This document shows positions 7,463 through 16,348 of a stretch of DNA of 33,967 nt, one piece after another (position 1 is the stretch's first letter; each line of letters opens with the position of its first letter). The DNA comes from an uncultured Rhodospirillales bacterium. Its GTDB lineage: Bacteria > Pseudomonadota > Alphaproteobacteria > CACIAM-22H2. The stretch lies in the NCBI GenBank assembly GCA_903860935.1, contig CAIOSQ010000253.1, forward strand, positions 1 to 33,967. Direction: 5' to 3'. A program made the translations under genes and the position numbers. The notes under the pieces were generated by a model. The model saw only the letters and a program-made list of their open reading frames with translations, was not told where the DNA came from and ran no database searches.

Positions 7463-8575
7463 TCAGCCGCTCCCCAGGACATCGCGATAGACGGCCAGCG
7501 TCCGCGCCACGCAGACCGGCCAGCGCAGGGCCGCCGCGCGCGCCAACCCCGCTGCGACCATCCGCGCGCGCAGGGCCGTGTCGGTGAGGACGCGCGCTAT
7601 CGCCCCACCCAGTGCCGCGGGATCGTCCGGATCGACATAGAGCGCGGCGTCACCCGCGATCTCGGGAATGCTTCCGGCGCGGCTGGCGATCACCGGCGTA
7701 CCGCACGCCATGGCCTCGAGCGGCGGGAATCCGAACCCCTCGCCGCGCGATGGAAAGATCAGCAGCGCGGCCTCGCGATAGAGGTCGGGCATGCGCGCAT
7801 CCGGCACCACGCCGAGGAACTCGATCCGCGCGCGCAGTCGCTCCGGAAGCGCCGAGAGGGTCGCCGCGTCGGTGGCACCGAGGGTGTCTGCGCTTCCGGT
7901 AAGACACAGCGGCAAGGCGGGATCGGCCGCCGCGTAGCCTGCGAAGACGCCGGCCAGATTCTTGCGCGCCTCGCGTCCGCCGACATAGAGCAAGTGGCGG
8001 CGTGCCGACAGGGTCGGCGATGGCGCGAAACGATCCTCGACGCCCTCGTGGATCACGACGCTCTTGCCATGGAAGATCGGCGCATGGCGGCGTAGCGCGG
8101 CGCGCGTGGCGTGCGACACGGCGACGATCCGCCGCGCCCGCCAGAGGGCGACGTACTGGCTCGCGAGGAAGCTGAGACGCTGCGTGCGGTCGCCGAACTG
8201 CCCCGCGAGATCGAGCGGCAGCAGATCGTGCAGCGTCAGCACCGCGGGCGCAGGCCAGGCCCCGCGCCAGGGGATACCGTGGTTCCACGTGGCATGGACA
8301 AGGTCAGGACGGCAGCGTGCCAGGATGCGCGAGAGGTCGCGCTGCTCCCACGCGAGGCGCGCGCGATGCCCCGCCGCGGCCGGTGTCCAGCCCGTCTCCA
8401 CGACCTCCACGCCCGACATGGTCGCGAGCGCCGGATGCAGGTCCTGTCCCGCGAGCGCCAATACGCCGACCTCGCCGCTCGCGGCGAGGCCTTCGACGAG
8501 GTTGACGACATAGCGGCCCACGCCGCTCATGCGCGCCGTAGCCGCCCGGCAATCGATCGCGACCCGTGGCCTCAT
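7463..8575 (-). CDS. Glycosyltransferase family 4 (GT-B, retaining)
   Basis: A 370-residue GT-B enzyme that transfers a sugar from a nucleotide donor to a growing glycan on the cytoplasmic face. The N-terminal acceptor domain contains SGVGRYVVNL and HATWNHGIPW. The C-terminal donor domain opens at LLYVGGREARKNL and carries the EX7E motif in GEGFGFPPLEAMACGTPV. The layout resembles mannosyltransferase-type GT4 proteins; the actual sugar cannot be read. It is the last gene of the polysaccharide operon, and its ATG overlaps the stop of the preceding glycosyltransferase gene by 4 bases (ATGA). It ends 4 bases from the convergent NTF2-like gene. Confidence 0.93.
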   Translation of the reverse strand: MRPRVAIDCRAATARMSGVGRYVVNLVEGLAASGEVGVLALAGQDLHPALATMSGVEVVETGWTPAAAGHRARLAWEQRDLSRILARCRPDLVHATWNHGIPWRGAWPAPAVLTLHDLLPLDLAGQFGDRTQRLSFLASQYVALWRARRIVAVSHATRAALRRHAPIFHGKSVVIHEGVEDRFAPSPTLSARRHLLYVGGREARKNLAGVFAGYAAADPALPLCLTGSADTLGATDAATLSALPERLRARIEFLGVVPDARMPDLYREAALLIFPSRGEGFGFPPLEAMACGTPVIASRAGSIPEIAGDAALYVDPDDPAALGGAIARVLTDTALRARMVAAGLARAAALRWPVCVARTLAVYRDVLGSG

Positions 8576-9750
8576 ACGCGTCCTCCGTCATCCGCGCAGG
8601 CGAGATCCGCCGCGATCAGGACCGCCAGCGCCTCCGGCCGCCGCGACGATGCCGCGCGTGCAAGCGCGACGCGCATCGCCGCGTGGCGCGGCGTGCCTCT
8701 CGCGGCGAGCGCGGCCCGGATCGCCGCGTCGCGGCCATCCGCATCGGCGTAGATGAACCCGATCTCGCCGTGCTCGGCCGCGATACCCGAGACGAGCGGC
8801 ATGTCCGGCGCGATCACGGGGATGGCGAAGGCGAGCGCGTCCATCAGCACCCCGCTGGCCACGGCCCGGTAATGCCCGGGATCATGGAAAAGACAGACAT
8901 AATCAAGCCCGGCGACGGCCTGCTCGTAATCGGTCCGTGGCCAGAAGCCCTCCCGCGGCGACGTCGCGAGCGCCGCATGGTCGCGCGCCGCGAGCACGCC
9001 ATCTCCGGGCTTGCGATGCCCGATCGCATGGAACTCGGCGCTCGACGAGAATGTTCGTGCCGCCGCGAGAAAATGCGCGAAGCCCTTGTCGTCGCTCGCC
9101 CAGCCGAGGAAACCGAGCCGCGGCTGGCCATCCGTGCCCTGCGCCACCGGCGGCGCCGTGCGGCGCTCAGGCAAGGGATGCGGCCAGAGCAGCGCCGACG
9201 GCGCGAGGTCGGGGCAGCGCGCCGCGAAGGCGTCGCGGATTCCTGGCTCCACGAGCACCAGGCGGTGGCCGCCGCGTAGCGCGGCGCGCAGCGCGGCCTC
9301 GAAATCGATGCGACGCAGGATCGGGTTCCGCCGGCGCGGCAACCAGAGCCGCGCCAGGATCGAATGGCAGATTGCAAAGGTCTGGCCGCGCGCGATGACG
9401 CCGCACGCCGTCAGCAAGCCCAGCGTGAGGAGCGTCGCGCGCGTGGTGGTCAGAATGATCAGGCGATCCCCCGCCCCAGGCCGCCGCGCACGCAGGAACG
9501 CGCACAAGCCGCGATCCACGACCCGCCTGCGATTGCCATGTCCCGACTCCGCGAGCGGGCCGCCGCCCACCTGGTCAGCCGCGACGACGGGCAAAGCCGC
9601 GAGCACGGACGCGCGATGCCGCGGCTCGGCGTGGAACTCGACAGCGCGGCCCGGCGCGGCGGCGAGCACGGCCGCCAGCAATCCGGCGTTGAACGGGACG
9701 TGCTCGTCGCCCTCGACATCGGTATCGAGCACGAGGATCCGACCGCTCAT
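8572..9750 (-). CDS. Glycosyltransferase-like protein of the polysaccharide operon
   Basis: A 392-residue protein. The C-terminal half has GT-B features: RLGFLGWASDDKGFAHFL as the start of a donor domain, then GVLMDALAFAIPVIAPDMPL and a downstream GFIYAD in the place of the usual glycosyltransferase loop. The classical EX7E pair is not clear, so it is a divergent member. The N-terminus begins ILVLDTDVEGDEHVPFNAGL, with no signal peptide, so it is cytoplasmic. ATG 9750 overlaps the stop of the flippase gene by 4 bases, and its own stop overlaps the GT4 start. I infer addition of one residue to the same glycan. Confidence 0.78.
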   Translation of the reverse strand: MSGRILVLDTDVEGDEHVPFNAGLLAAVLAAAPGRAVEFHAEPRHRASVLAALPVVAADQVGGGPLAESGHGNRRRVVDRGLCAFLRARRPGAGDRLIILTTTRATLLTLGLLTACGVIARGQTFAICHSILARLWLPRRRNPILRRIDFEAALRAALRGGHRLVLVEPGIRDAFAARCPDLAPSALLWPHPLPERRTAPPVAQGTDGQPRLGFLGWASDDKGFAHFLAAARTFSSSAEFHAIGHRKPGDGVLAARDHAALATSPREGFWPRTDYEQAVAGLDYVCLFHDPGHYRAVASGVLMDALAFAIPVIAPDMPLVSGIAAEHGEIGFIYADADGRDAAIRAALAARGTPRHAAMRVALARAASSRRPEALAVLIAADLACADDGGRV

Positions 9751-11198
9751 CGCCGCCTGCCGATGTCGCGCAGCATCCCGGCCAGCACCGCCACCGTCGC
9801 GCCGCGATCCACCGCAGCCAGCACACAGGCATATGTCGCCGCGCCCGCCGGAACGAGGACGGCCAGCATCTGCGCATCCGGCCAGCCCGGCGGCAGCACG
9901 GCGACGCGCAGCGCCGTGACCGTGGCCGCCATCGCGGCCGCGGCGACGAGGCTCGCGCCGCAGGCTGCGGCGATGTCCCGCCACGACACCCCCAGGGGCC
10001 GGCGTGCGCGATCGACCGCGAAGGCGAGACCGATCGTCCCGCAGCCGACCATGCCGAGCGCGGCCATCGCAAGGCCGTGCGGCGCGCCCAGCGCAAGCCC
10101 GGCGATCGCGGCGACGCCGATCGTCACCGTCGCGCGGTTGACGAGCGCCGCGTTGCCAAGGCCCTGATGCGGCAGGATCAGGCAGTATTGCAGCAGCTTG
10201 AACGGCATGAAGGCCCCGAACAGGGCCGCGACGGGGACCGCGCCGCTCCATTGCGCGCCCAGAACGGCCGGTACCGCGTGGGGCGCCACCGACGCGAGAC
10301 CCCAGTAGACGGGCAGGAACAGCGCGGACAGGACGCGCAGGCTCAGCAGCGCGTAGCGACGGATCGCCGCGGCATCCCCACCAAGGCGCGCATAGGCTGG
10401 AAAGCCGACACGGTTGACGATCGGCATGACCTTGCCGAGCGGCACGTTGACGAGTTCGCGGCATGTCCGCCAGGCGCCGAGACCCGCCGTGCCGAGGAGC
10501 CGGCCGAGCAGCAGCGTCTCGACGGCGTCGAGGGTCTGGGTCACCAACGTGCCGAACGTCACATGGGCGCCATAACGGGCGTCCTCGCGCAGCAGACGCC
10601 CAAGATGGAAACTCGGCCGCGGCACCCCTCCTGCGGCGAGCAGGAGCAGGCATTGCGCCGTCGCGGCGCAACAGCTGCCCGCCACCAGCGCCCAGACGCC
10701 AGCACCGGCGAGCGCGCACAGGACGGTCAATACGGCCGCCATGACCCCGCCGGCGAGTTCGAAGATCGCGACGAGGCGGAATTCGAGCCGGCGCTCGAGC
10801 CGCGACTGAAGGAGCGCGGTCACGCAGTTCGGCCCGAAGACGCCGATGGCAAGCGCGAGGCCGACCGTCCAGACACGCGGCTCCTCGTAACCATGGGCGA
10901 TCAGCGCGAGGGCGGCGACGACGCCGAGGAAGGCCGGCACCGCGAGAAGGAGGGCGAGCCCCACGATCTCCGCGGCGCGGGCATCGCCCAGTTCCGGCCG
11001 CTGGATCGTCAGCGACATCGGCGCAACCACGACCAGCGCGGCGAAGAAGGTGGTCGGTGCGATGCACAGCGCGAAGAGCCCGTAATCGGCGGGCACCAGC
11101 AGGCGCACGACGACCAGGGTCGAGAGCAGCGACAGCGCCTGGGCAGAGAGCCGACCAAGCGCGGTCCAGCGCAGCGCCGGGATGACCGCGGCGCGCAT
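9747..11198 (-). CDS. Oligosaccharide flippase (Wzx/MOP superfamily)
   Basis: A 483-residue membrane protein with about 12-14 hydrophobic helices. It opens in the manner of Wzx-like proteins (ALRWTALGRLSAQALSLLST, then VRLLVPADYGLFAL) and has an amphipathic middle (RYGAHVTFGTLVTQTLDAVE). The family moves lipid-linked glycans from the inner to the outer leaflet of the cytoplasmic membrane. ATG 11198 is chosen because the upstream extension is arginine-rich and not membrane-like, and because the start overlaps the stop of the O-glycosylation ligase by one base (TGATG). It is cotranscribed with that ligase and two glycosyltransferases. Confidence 0.9.
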   Translation of the reverse strand: MRAAVIPALRWTALGRLSAQALSLLSTLVVVRLLVPADYGLFALCIAPTTFFAALVVVAPMSLTIQRPELGDARAAEIVGLALLLAVPAFLGVVAALALIAHGYEEPRVWTVGLALAIGVFGPNCVTALLQSRLERRLEFRLVAIFELAGGVMAAVLTVLCALAGAGVWALVAGSCCAATAQCLLLLAAGGVPRPSFHLGRLLREDARYGAHVTFGTLVTQTLDAVETLLLGRLLGTAGLGAWRTCRELVNVPLGKVMPIVNRVGFPAYARLGGDAAAIRRYALLSLRVLSALFLPVYWGLASVAPHAVPAVLGAQWSGAVPVAALFGAFMPFKLLQYCLILPHQGLGNAALVNRATVTIGVAAIAGLALGAPHGLAMAALGMVGCGTIGLAFAVDRARRPLGVSWRDIAAACGASLVAAAAMAATVTALRVAVLPPGWPDAQMLAVLVPAGAATYACVLAAVDRGATVAVLAGMLRDIGRRR

Positions 11199-12475
11199 CA
11201 CGGCCTCGTCGCGCCGACGACCGGCCGGCGCGCGGCGGGCGGCTCGAGCGCGTGGCGCACCAGCAGATGCAGCGCGGCAGCGACCACCGCGAGGAACCAC
11301 CAGCCGTCGTAGAAGGCGAAGGAGATGAAGAAGCTGCCGACCAGATAGCCGACCATCGACACCTGCAGCAATCCGGCGAGGTCGCGGGCCCAACGCCACT
11401 CCGGCAGGTCGCGCGTGCGCGCCCGGACGGCGGCGAGATAGCGCGCGGTCGCCACGATGATCGCGAGGTGGCAGAGGAAGGCGAAGATCCCCGCCTCGAC
11501 CAGAACCTCCAGATACGAATTATGGACGGCGCGGGGGATCACCGTCGGATCGACGCGGTGCACGACCTGCGGCAGGGCGGTGGCCTGGAAACCAATGCCG
11601 GTCAGCGGATGCTGGCTGGCGAGGATCAGCGAGACGCGCCAGATCGCGAGCCGCCCCATAGCCGAGCTGTCCTGACGGAAATCGTCGATCGAACCGAACC
11701 GCGCCCAGAGCGCATCGGGGGCGAAGGCGAGTGCCACCGCGCCAAAGACACCGAGGACGGCGAGCGTCGCGAGACGATGCGGCGAGCGGAGCCAGAGCAA
11801 CCCCATCATCGCCACCAGCGCCAGCGCACCGCCGCGCGAATAGGTGAAGAGCGCGCCGACAAGCACGAAGAACGCGAAGATCCAGCATCCCACACGCACC
11901 GCGCGCAGTGCGCTGTGGATCGCAAGATAGACGATCAGCGGGATCGCCATGACCAGCGCGACCGCGAGATGGTTGTTGTCGCCGATGATCGTGCCTTCGG
12001 CGCCGCTGACGCGGTAGGCGCCGCCGGTCGCGAAGCTGAACAGCCCGCCCTTCAGGCCGAAGAACCCGATCGACAGCGCCATGATCCACACGAAGCCGTG
12101 GATGCGCAGCCGCGTGCGCAGCATGGCGAGCGTGACGAGCGCGAGCAGCAGCCCCTTCCAGATCGTGTCCCAGCGCGCGAAGCTCAGCGCGCGGTCGTAG
12201 GATCCGGCATAGGCGATGCCGCAGAACAGGATCATCGCAACCATCGCCCAGGACGTCGCCGTCGAAGGCGGCAGGCGCCGCTCGCGCGACAGCGCGAAGG
12301 AGCCGAGGGTCACGACGGCGATCAGCGCCGCGTAGCTGAACGGGACGAAGCCGTAGGTCAGCGTCTGCGGATACATCAGCGACACCCACGCCCAGAGCAT
12401 CGCCCCCGCGAATGGCGTCAGCAGCACCAGGGGCAGATAGCTGGCGTAGATCAGGACGAAGAGATAGGCGCGCAT
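11198..12475 (-). CDS. Putative O-glycosylation ligase, exosortase A system-associated (Wzy/WaaL-like)
   Basis: A 425-residue polytopic protein. The N-terminal region (MRAYLFVLIYASYLPLVLL, MLWAWVSLMYPQTL) and the core (SIGFFGLKGGLFSFATGG, GDNNHLAVALVMAIPLI, YSRGGALALVAM) match my memory of the DUF5935 plus O-antigen-ligase architecture named for exosortase A loci. Later, SAMGRLAIW and HPLTGIGF mark the large periplasmic loop, and HNSYLEVLVEAG is the conserved O-antigen-ligase histidine motif. It probably ligates or polymerises exported glycan. No exosortase or PEP-CTERM protein is in the window, so the link to sorting is by family name only. It heads the four-gene glycan operon. Confidence 0.88.
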   Translation of the reverse strand: MRAYLFVLIYASYLPLVLLTPFAGAMLWAWVSLMYPQTLTYGFVPFSYAALIAVVTLGSFALSRERRLPPSTATSWAMVAMILFCGIAYAGSYDRALSFARWDTIWKGLLLALVTLAMLRTRLRIHGFVWIMALSIGFFGLKGGLFSFATGGAYRVSGAEGTIIGDNNHLAVALVMAIPLIVYLAIHSALRAVRVGCWIFAFFVLVGALFTYSRGGALALVAMMGLLWLRSPHRLATLAVLGVFGAVALAFAPDALWARFGSIDDFRQDSSAMGRLAIWRVSLILASQHPLTGIGFQATALPQVVHRVDPTVIPRAVHNSYLEVLVEAGIFAFLCHLAIIVATARYLAAVRARTRDLPEWRWARDLAGLLQVSMVGYLVGSFFISFAFYDGWWFLAVVAAALHLLVRHALEPPAARRPVVGATRP

Positions 12476-12512
12476 GGGGTGGCCGGCGCCGCACGCCGGA
12501 CGCGCGACGCGC

Positions 12513-12677
12513 CTAACCCGACCGCCCCCGCCCCGTGACCTTTTCCGCCGGCGTTGCGTCGCGCATGGCCAGGAGCCCCCAGCTTCCGCGCGCGTCGCCG
12601 CGCCGCTCGCTGACGATCACCCAGACCAGCACATAGCCGATGGCGAGGCAGAACAGCAGAAAGGCGAGCGTGTCCAT
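12513..12677 (-). CDS. Small single-span membrane protein
   Basis: A 54-residue protein from ATG 12677, with GGAGGA ten bases upstream. Residues 4-22 form one hydrophobic helix (LAFLLFCLAIGYVLVWVIV), followed by a positively charged, polar tail, so the N-terminus is probably outside and the tail in the cytoplasm. It lies 37 bases upstream of the O-glycosylation ligase and 61 bases downstream of pxpA on the same strand, so it could be cotranscribed with either. I do not recognise the family. Confidence 0.6.
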   Translation of the reverse strand: MDTLAFLLFCLAIGYVLVWVIVSERRGDARGSWGLLAMRDATPAEKVTGRGRSG

Positions 12678-12738
12678 CGTCCGCGGATCCTCCGTTCGGT
12701 CCCGGCGCGATGATGCGCGCAACGGGGCCGTGGAAGGA

Positions 12739-13509
12739 TCATGACATCGTATCGAGCGGCCGGACATTGACCCCGGCCTGTTCAAGGGTCTTACGCAATT
12801 CGGACGCCATGGCGACCGCGGCAGGATTGTCGCCATGGACGCACACCGTGTCGGCGACCACGGGGACGCGCTTGCCGGTGACCGAGATGACGACGCCGTC
12901 CTGCACCATGCGCAGGACATTCCGCGCGGCGAGCTGCGCATCGTGGATCACCGCACCGGGCAGCTTGCGGCTGACCAGCATGCCGCGATCGTCATAGGCG
13001 CGATCGGCGAAAACCTCGCGCGCGATGCGCAGCCCCGCCTTCTCGCCGGCACGCTCGAGGCTGCCGCCCGGCATCACCATCAAGATCAGGTCCGGATCGA
13101 TCGCCTTGACGGTGCGCGCGATCGTCGCGGCCAGCGCGTCATCCTCCTGCGCGGCGTTGCCGAGTGTCCCGTGCGGCTTCACATGCGCGATCCGATGGCC
13201 GACATAACGCGCCATCCCGGCGATCGCGCCGACCTGATAGACGATCATCTTCTCGATGTCGGCCGGGTCCTCGCCCACGAAGCGCCGGCGTCCGAAGCCC
13301 CAGGGATCGAGATAGCTCGGATGCGCCCCGACATTCACGCCCTTCTCGCGGGCGAGCGCCAGGGTCCGATGCATCACCAGCGGATCTCCGCCATGGAAAC
13401 CGCAGGCGACGTTCGCGGACGTGACGATACCGAGCATCGCCGCGTCGTCGCCCATCGTGTAGGCTCCCCAGCTCTCGCCCATGTCGCAATTCAGATCCAC
13501 GCGCGTCAT
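12739..13509 (-). CDS. pxpA: 5-oxoprolinase subunit A (LamB/YcsF family)
   Basis: A 256-residue subunit of the ATP-dependent 5-oxoprolinase PxpABC, which opens 5-oxo-L-proline (pyroglutamate) to L-glutamate. Family motifs are in order: VDLNCDMGES near the start, NVACGFHGGDP, VNVGAHPSYLD, AHVKPHGTLGN and VCVHGDN. Length and content are normal. ATG 13509 has GGAG eight bases upstream. Unusually, pxpA is separated from pxpB and pxpC and faces away from them, across a 137-base divergent region with an SMP-30 gene in between. Confidence 0.95.
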   Translation of the reverse strand: MTRVDLNCDMGESWGAYTMGDDAAMLGIVTSANVACGFHGGDPLVMHRTLALAREKGVNVGAHPSYLDPWGFGRRRFVGEDPADIEKMIVYQVGAIAGMARYVGHRIAHVKPHGTLGNAAQEDDALAATIARTVKAIDPDLILMVMPGGSLERAGEKAGLRIAREVFADRAYDDRGMLVSRKLPGAVIHDAQLAARNVLRMVQDGVVISVTGKRVPVVADTVCVHGDNPAAVAMASELRKTLEQAGVNVRPLDTMS

Positions 13510-13646
13510 ATTCGTATCTCCATGTTCAACGGCCTCACCCTAGCCAAGGATCAGGGCGCCGCGCCACCGCATAGCTCGGCGCACGCCGCATCTGGCGCGC
13601 GGGCAGGCCGACGCGCGAGACCGCGAGAAGACAGGAGATGATCGCC

Positions 13647-14570
13647 ATGCGCGAAATCGCCGATGGCCTGAAATTCCCGGAAGGTCCGATCGCCATGCCC
13701 GACGGCTCGGTCGTTCTCGTCGAGATCGCCGCCGAGCGTCTGACCCGCGTGATGCCCGATGGCCGCAAGTTTCTGATCGCCAGGATGCCGGGTGGCCCCA
13801 ACGGCGCCGCGCTTGGCCCCGATGGCTGGATCTATGTCTGCAACAGCGGCGGTTTCGAGTGGATCGAGGACCCCGTGCACGGCCTGCGGCCGCGCTATCA
13901 GGCGCCGGCGTATTCGGGTGGGCGCATCGAGCGTGTCGATCCCGAGACCGGGCGGATCGAGACGCTCTACACCGCCACGGAACACGGGCCGTTGCGCGGA
14001 CCGAACGACATCGTGTTCGACGGCGATGGCGGGTTCTGGTTCACGGATCTCGGCAAGGCCCGTGAGCGCGACCGCGACCAGGGCGGGATCTACTATGCGC
14101 GCGCCGATGGCAGCCTGATCCGCGAGGTCGTCCATCCGATCCTGACACCCAACGGCATCGGCCTGTCGCCGGACGACAAGGTCGTCTACGTGGCCGAGAC
14201 CGAAGGTGGGCGGCTCTGGGCCTTCGACATCGTCGGGCCGGGCGAGATCGCGCGGGCGCCCTGGCCAAGCCCCCATGGCGGACGCTTCGTCGGCGCGATG
14301 GGCGTCTACCAGCGCTTCGATTCCCTCGCCGTGGAGGCGTGCGGCAATATCTGCGTCGCCACGCTCGCCAATCCCTGCATCACCGTGATCGCCCCCGACG
14401 GGCGCATCGTCGAGCAGGTGCCGACCGACGACCTGCATACGACCAACATCTGCTTCGGCGGCCCGGATCTTCGCACCGCCTTCGTCACGCTCTCGAATTC
14501 GGGACGTCTCGTCGCGATCGACTGGCCACGGCCCGGCCTGCCGCTTCACTGGCTCAATCGCCGGCCATGA
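13647..14570 (+). CDS. SMP-30/gluconolactonase/LRE family protein
   Basis: A 307-residue six-bladed beta-propeller of the SMP-30 type, a metal-dependent lactonase fold. Visible motifs are FPEGPIAMPDG (metal-binding glutamate), LRGPNDIVFDGDGGFWFTD (metal-binding asparagine), PNGIGLSPDDKVVYVAET (metal-binding asparagine and aspartate) and a late FDSLAVEACGNICVATL. I prefer ATG 13647: AGGAG lies nine bases upstream of it but touches the earlier ATG at 13638. The stop overlaps the pxpB start (ATGA), so it is translationally coupled to the oxoprolinase subunits. Its natural lactone is unknown. Confidence 0.9.
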   Translation: MREIADGLKFPEGPIAMPDGSVVLVEIAAERLTRVMPDGRKFLIARMPGGPNGAALGPDGWIYVCNSGGFEWIEDPVHGLRPRYQAPAYSGGRIERVDPETGRIETLYTATEHGPLRGPNDIVFDGDGGFWFTDLGKARERDRDQGGIYYARADGSLIREVVHPILTPNGIGLSPDDKVVYVAETEGGRLWAFDIVGPGEIARAPWPSPHGGRFVGAMGVYQRFDSLAVEACGNICVATLANPCITVIAPDGRIVEQVPTDDLHTTNICFGGPDLRTAFVTLSNSGRLVAIDWPRPGLPLHWLNRRP

Positions 14571-15286
14571 GTTGGGTTCCCCGCATCAGGCCGTCAGGCG
14601 ACAGCGCGCTGGTCGTCGAGTTCGAGGAACGCATCGATCCTGCCGTGAGCGCGCGCGTGCTCGATCTCGACCGCGGCCTCGCCGCCGCGCCGCCCGAAGG
14701 CGTTCTGGAAACGCTGCCGACCTATCGCACCCTGCTTGTCCGCTTCGACCCCCTGCGCACGGATGTCGCCGCCCTCGAGGCCGAGCTGCTGAGCCGCGCC
14801 GCCCGCGCGCGCGGCGACGCCGCGCCGGGTCGCCTGTGGCGGGTTCCCGTCGCCTACGGCGGCGCGCATGGCGAGGATCTCGATTCCGTCGCCCGGGCGC
14901 GCGACATGACCGCCGAGGACGTCGTTCGCATCCATAGCGGCACGGTCTACCACGTCTATATGATCGGGTTCGTGCCGGGCTTCACCTATCTCGGCGGTCT
15001 CGATCCGCGGCTCCACCTCTCGCGGCGGATCGATCCGCGGCTCAAGGTGCCCGGCGGCACGATCAGCATCGGCGGGCAACAGGCCGCCGTTCAGTCGATC
15101 GCCGCGCCGTCGGGTTGGCATCTCCTGGGTCGCACACCGCTGCGCGTCTTCGACATGCGCCGGGATCCGCCCTTCCTGATCGCGCCGGGCGACCGGGTTG
15201 CCTTCACCCCGATCGATCCGGCGACTTACGACCGGCTCGCCGAGCGGGCCGAGCGGGGCGAGATCGTTGCGGAGGTCGAGCCATGA
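14567..15286 (+). CDS. pxpB: 5-oxoprolinase subunit B (KipI-like, carboxyltransferase domain)
   Basis: A 239-residue KipI/allophanate-hydrolase-subunit-1 protein. It opens with IRPSGDSALVVEF, and its strongest block is HVYMIGFVPGFTYLGGL, followed by VPGGTISIGGQQAAV and APSGWHLLGRTP. It forms a complex with PxpC, and with PxpA it makes 5-oxoprolinase. ATG 14567 overlaps the stop of the SMP-30 gene, and its own stop overlaps the pxpC start, giving tight coupling. Bacillus KipI itself inhibits a kinase, but the pairing with PxpC and PxpA here supports the enzyme role. Confidence 0.95.
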   Translation: MSWVPRIRPSGDSALVVEFEERIDPAVSARVLDLDRGLAAAPPEGVLETLPTYRTLLVRFDPLRTDVAALEAELLSRAARARGDAAPGRLWRVPVAYGGAHGEDLDSVARARDMTAEDVVRIHSGTVYHVYMIGFVPGFTYLGGLDPRLHLSRRIDPRLKVPGGTISIGGQQAAVQSIAAPSGWHLLGRTPLRVFDMRRDPPFLIAPGDRVAFTPIDPATYDRLAERAERGEIVAEVEP

Positions 15287-16308
15287 GTCGCGGTGACGAC
15301 GCGCTCGTCGTGGCGGCGGCCGGCCCGCTCTCGACGATCCAGGACGCCGGACGCTGGGGCCATCTGCGCAACGGCGTCCCGCCTGCGGGCGCGATGGACA
15401 TGATCGCCCTCGCCGCGGCCAACCTGCTGGTCGGCAATGCGCCCGGCGCAGCCGCGATCGAGTTCACCCTGGCGGGCGACACGCTCGAATGCGCCGCCGA
15501 GAGCGCGCGCGTGGCGCTCGCCGGCGAGGCGCCGGCGTTTCTCGGCGACACGGCGATGGCACCCTGGCGCAGCTTCACCATGCGCCGCGGCGAGCGTCTG
15601 CGGATCGGCGCGCTCAAGCGCGGTGCGCGCGGCTATGTCGCGGTCGCGGGCGGATTCGCGACGCCCGATCCGCTCGGCAGCCGCGCGACACATCTACGTT
15701 CCGGCCTGGGTGGCGGGGCGCTCCGCCCGGGCGACCGCCTCGCCCTCGCCCGCGGCATAGCGCCCGCCGGCGGCGAGGTGGCGCTCGATCCGGCCGAGCT
15801 TCCGTATCTCGACGGCGCAATCCGCGTGGTGCTCGGACCGCAGGACGACCGCTTCACGGCGGCCGGCATCGCGACCTTCCTCTCCGGCACCTACACGGTG
15901 ACGGCAGACGCCGATCGCATGGGTTATCGGCTCGACGGCCCGGAAATCGAGCATCTCGACGGCTTCAACACGATCTCCGATTCGATCGTCACCGGATCGA
16001 TCCAGGTACCCGGCACCCGCAAGCCGATCGTGCTCATGGCCGACCGGCAGACCACGGGCGGCTACCCGAAGATCGCAACCACGGCGACGGCGTCGCTGCC
16101 GACCCTGGCGCAGCTCAAGCCCGGCGACCGTCTGAGTTTCGTGGCGGTCGATGTCGCGGCCGCGCGTGCCCTGCTCGCCGAGCAGGTGACACGCCTTGGC
16201 CGGATTGCGACGAATCTGCGTCCGGTGTCCAGGGACCCACGCGACCTGCCCAGCGAGATCCTGCTCGCGCACAACCTGATCGACGGGGTCGTCGGACCCG
16301 ACGCGTAG
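15283..16308 (+). CDS. pxpC: 5-oxoprolinase subunit C (biotin-dependent carboxyltransferase family, KipA-like)
   Basis: A 341-residue KipA/allophanate-hydrolase-subunit-2 protein. Conserved blocks are STIQDAGRWGHLRNGVPPAG near the N-terminus, AVAGGF in the middle, RMGYRLDGPEIEH, and the closing RQTTGGYPKIATTATA. It is the partner of PxpB in the ATP-dependent hydrolysis of 5-oxoproline. The ATG overlaps the pxpB stop. The gene ends 27 bases from the convergent DUF3833 gene, and a strong hairpin lies at that junction. Confidence 0.95.
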   Translation: MSRGDDALVVAAAGPLSTIQDAGRWGHLRNGVPPAGAMDMIALAAANLLVGNAPGAAAIEFTLAGDTLECAAESARVALAGEAPAFLGDTAMAPWRSFTMRRGERLRIGALKRGARGYVAVAGGFATPDPLGSRATHLRSGLGGGALRPGDRLALARGIAPAGGEVALDPAELPYLDGAIRVVLGPQDDRFTAAGIATFLSGTYTVTADADRMGYRLDGPEIEHLDGFNTISDSIVTGSIQVPGTRKPIVLMADRQTTGGYPKIATTATASLPTLAQLKPGDRLSFVAVDVAAARALLAEQVTRLGRIATNLRPVSRDPRDLPSEILLAHNLIDGVVGPDA

Positions 16309-16328
16309 CGGCCAGGGATCCGTCTGCC

Positions 16329-16348
16329 CGCCGCGCTATTGCGCGGCG
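16329..16348. terminator. Perfect hairpin at the pxpC / DUF3833 convergent junction
   Basis: CGCCGCGC, loop TATT, GCGCGGCG: an 8-bp all-GC perfect stem. The stop codon of the leftward DUF3833 gene (16338-16336) lies at its loop edge, and pxpC ends 20 bases upstream on the other strand. No T-run follows on either strand, so it is not a textbook intrinsic terminator. It may instead stabilise mRNA 3' ends or separate the two converging transcripts. Confidence 0.35.

Noticed and set aside
13526-13553. TGATCC-N16-CGTTGA upstream of pxpA as a further ECF promoter
   Set aside because: Transcription would start near 13519 and cut off the GGAG ribosome binding site; TGATCC is frequent here by chance.
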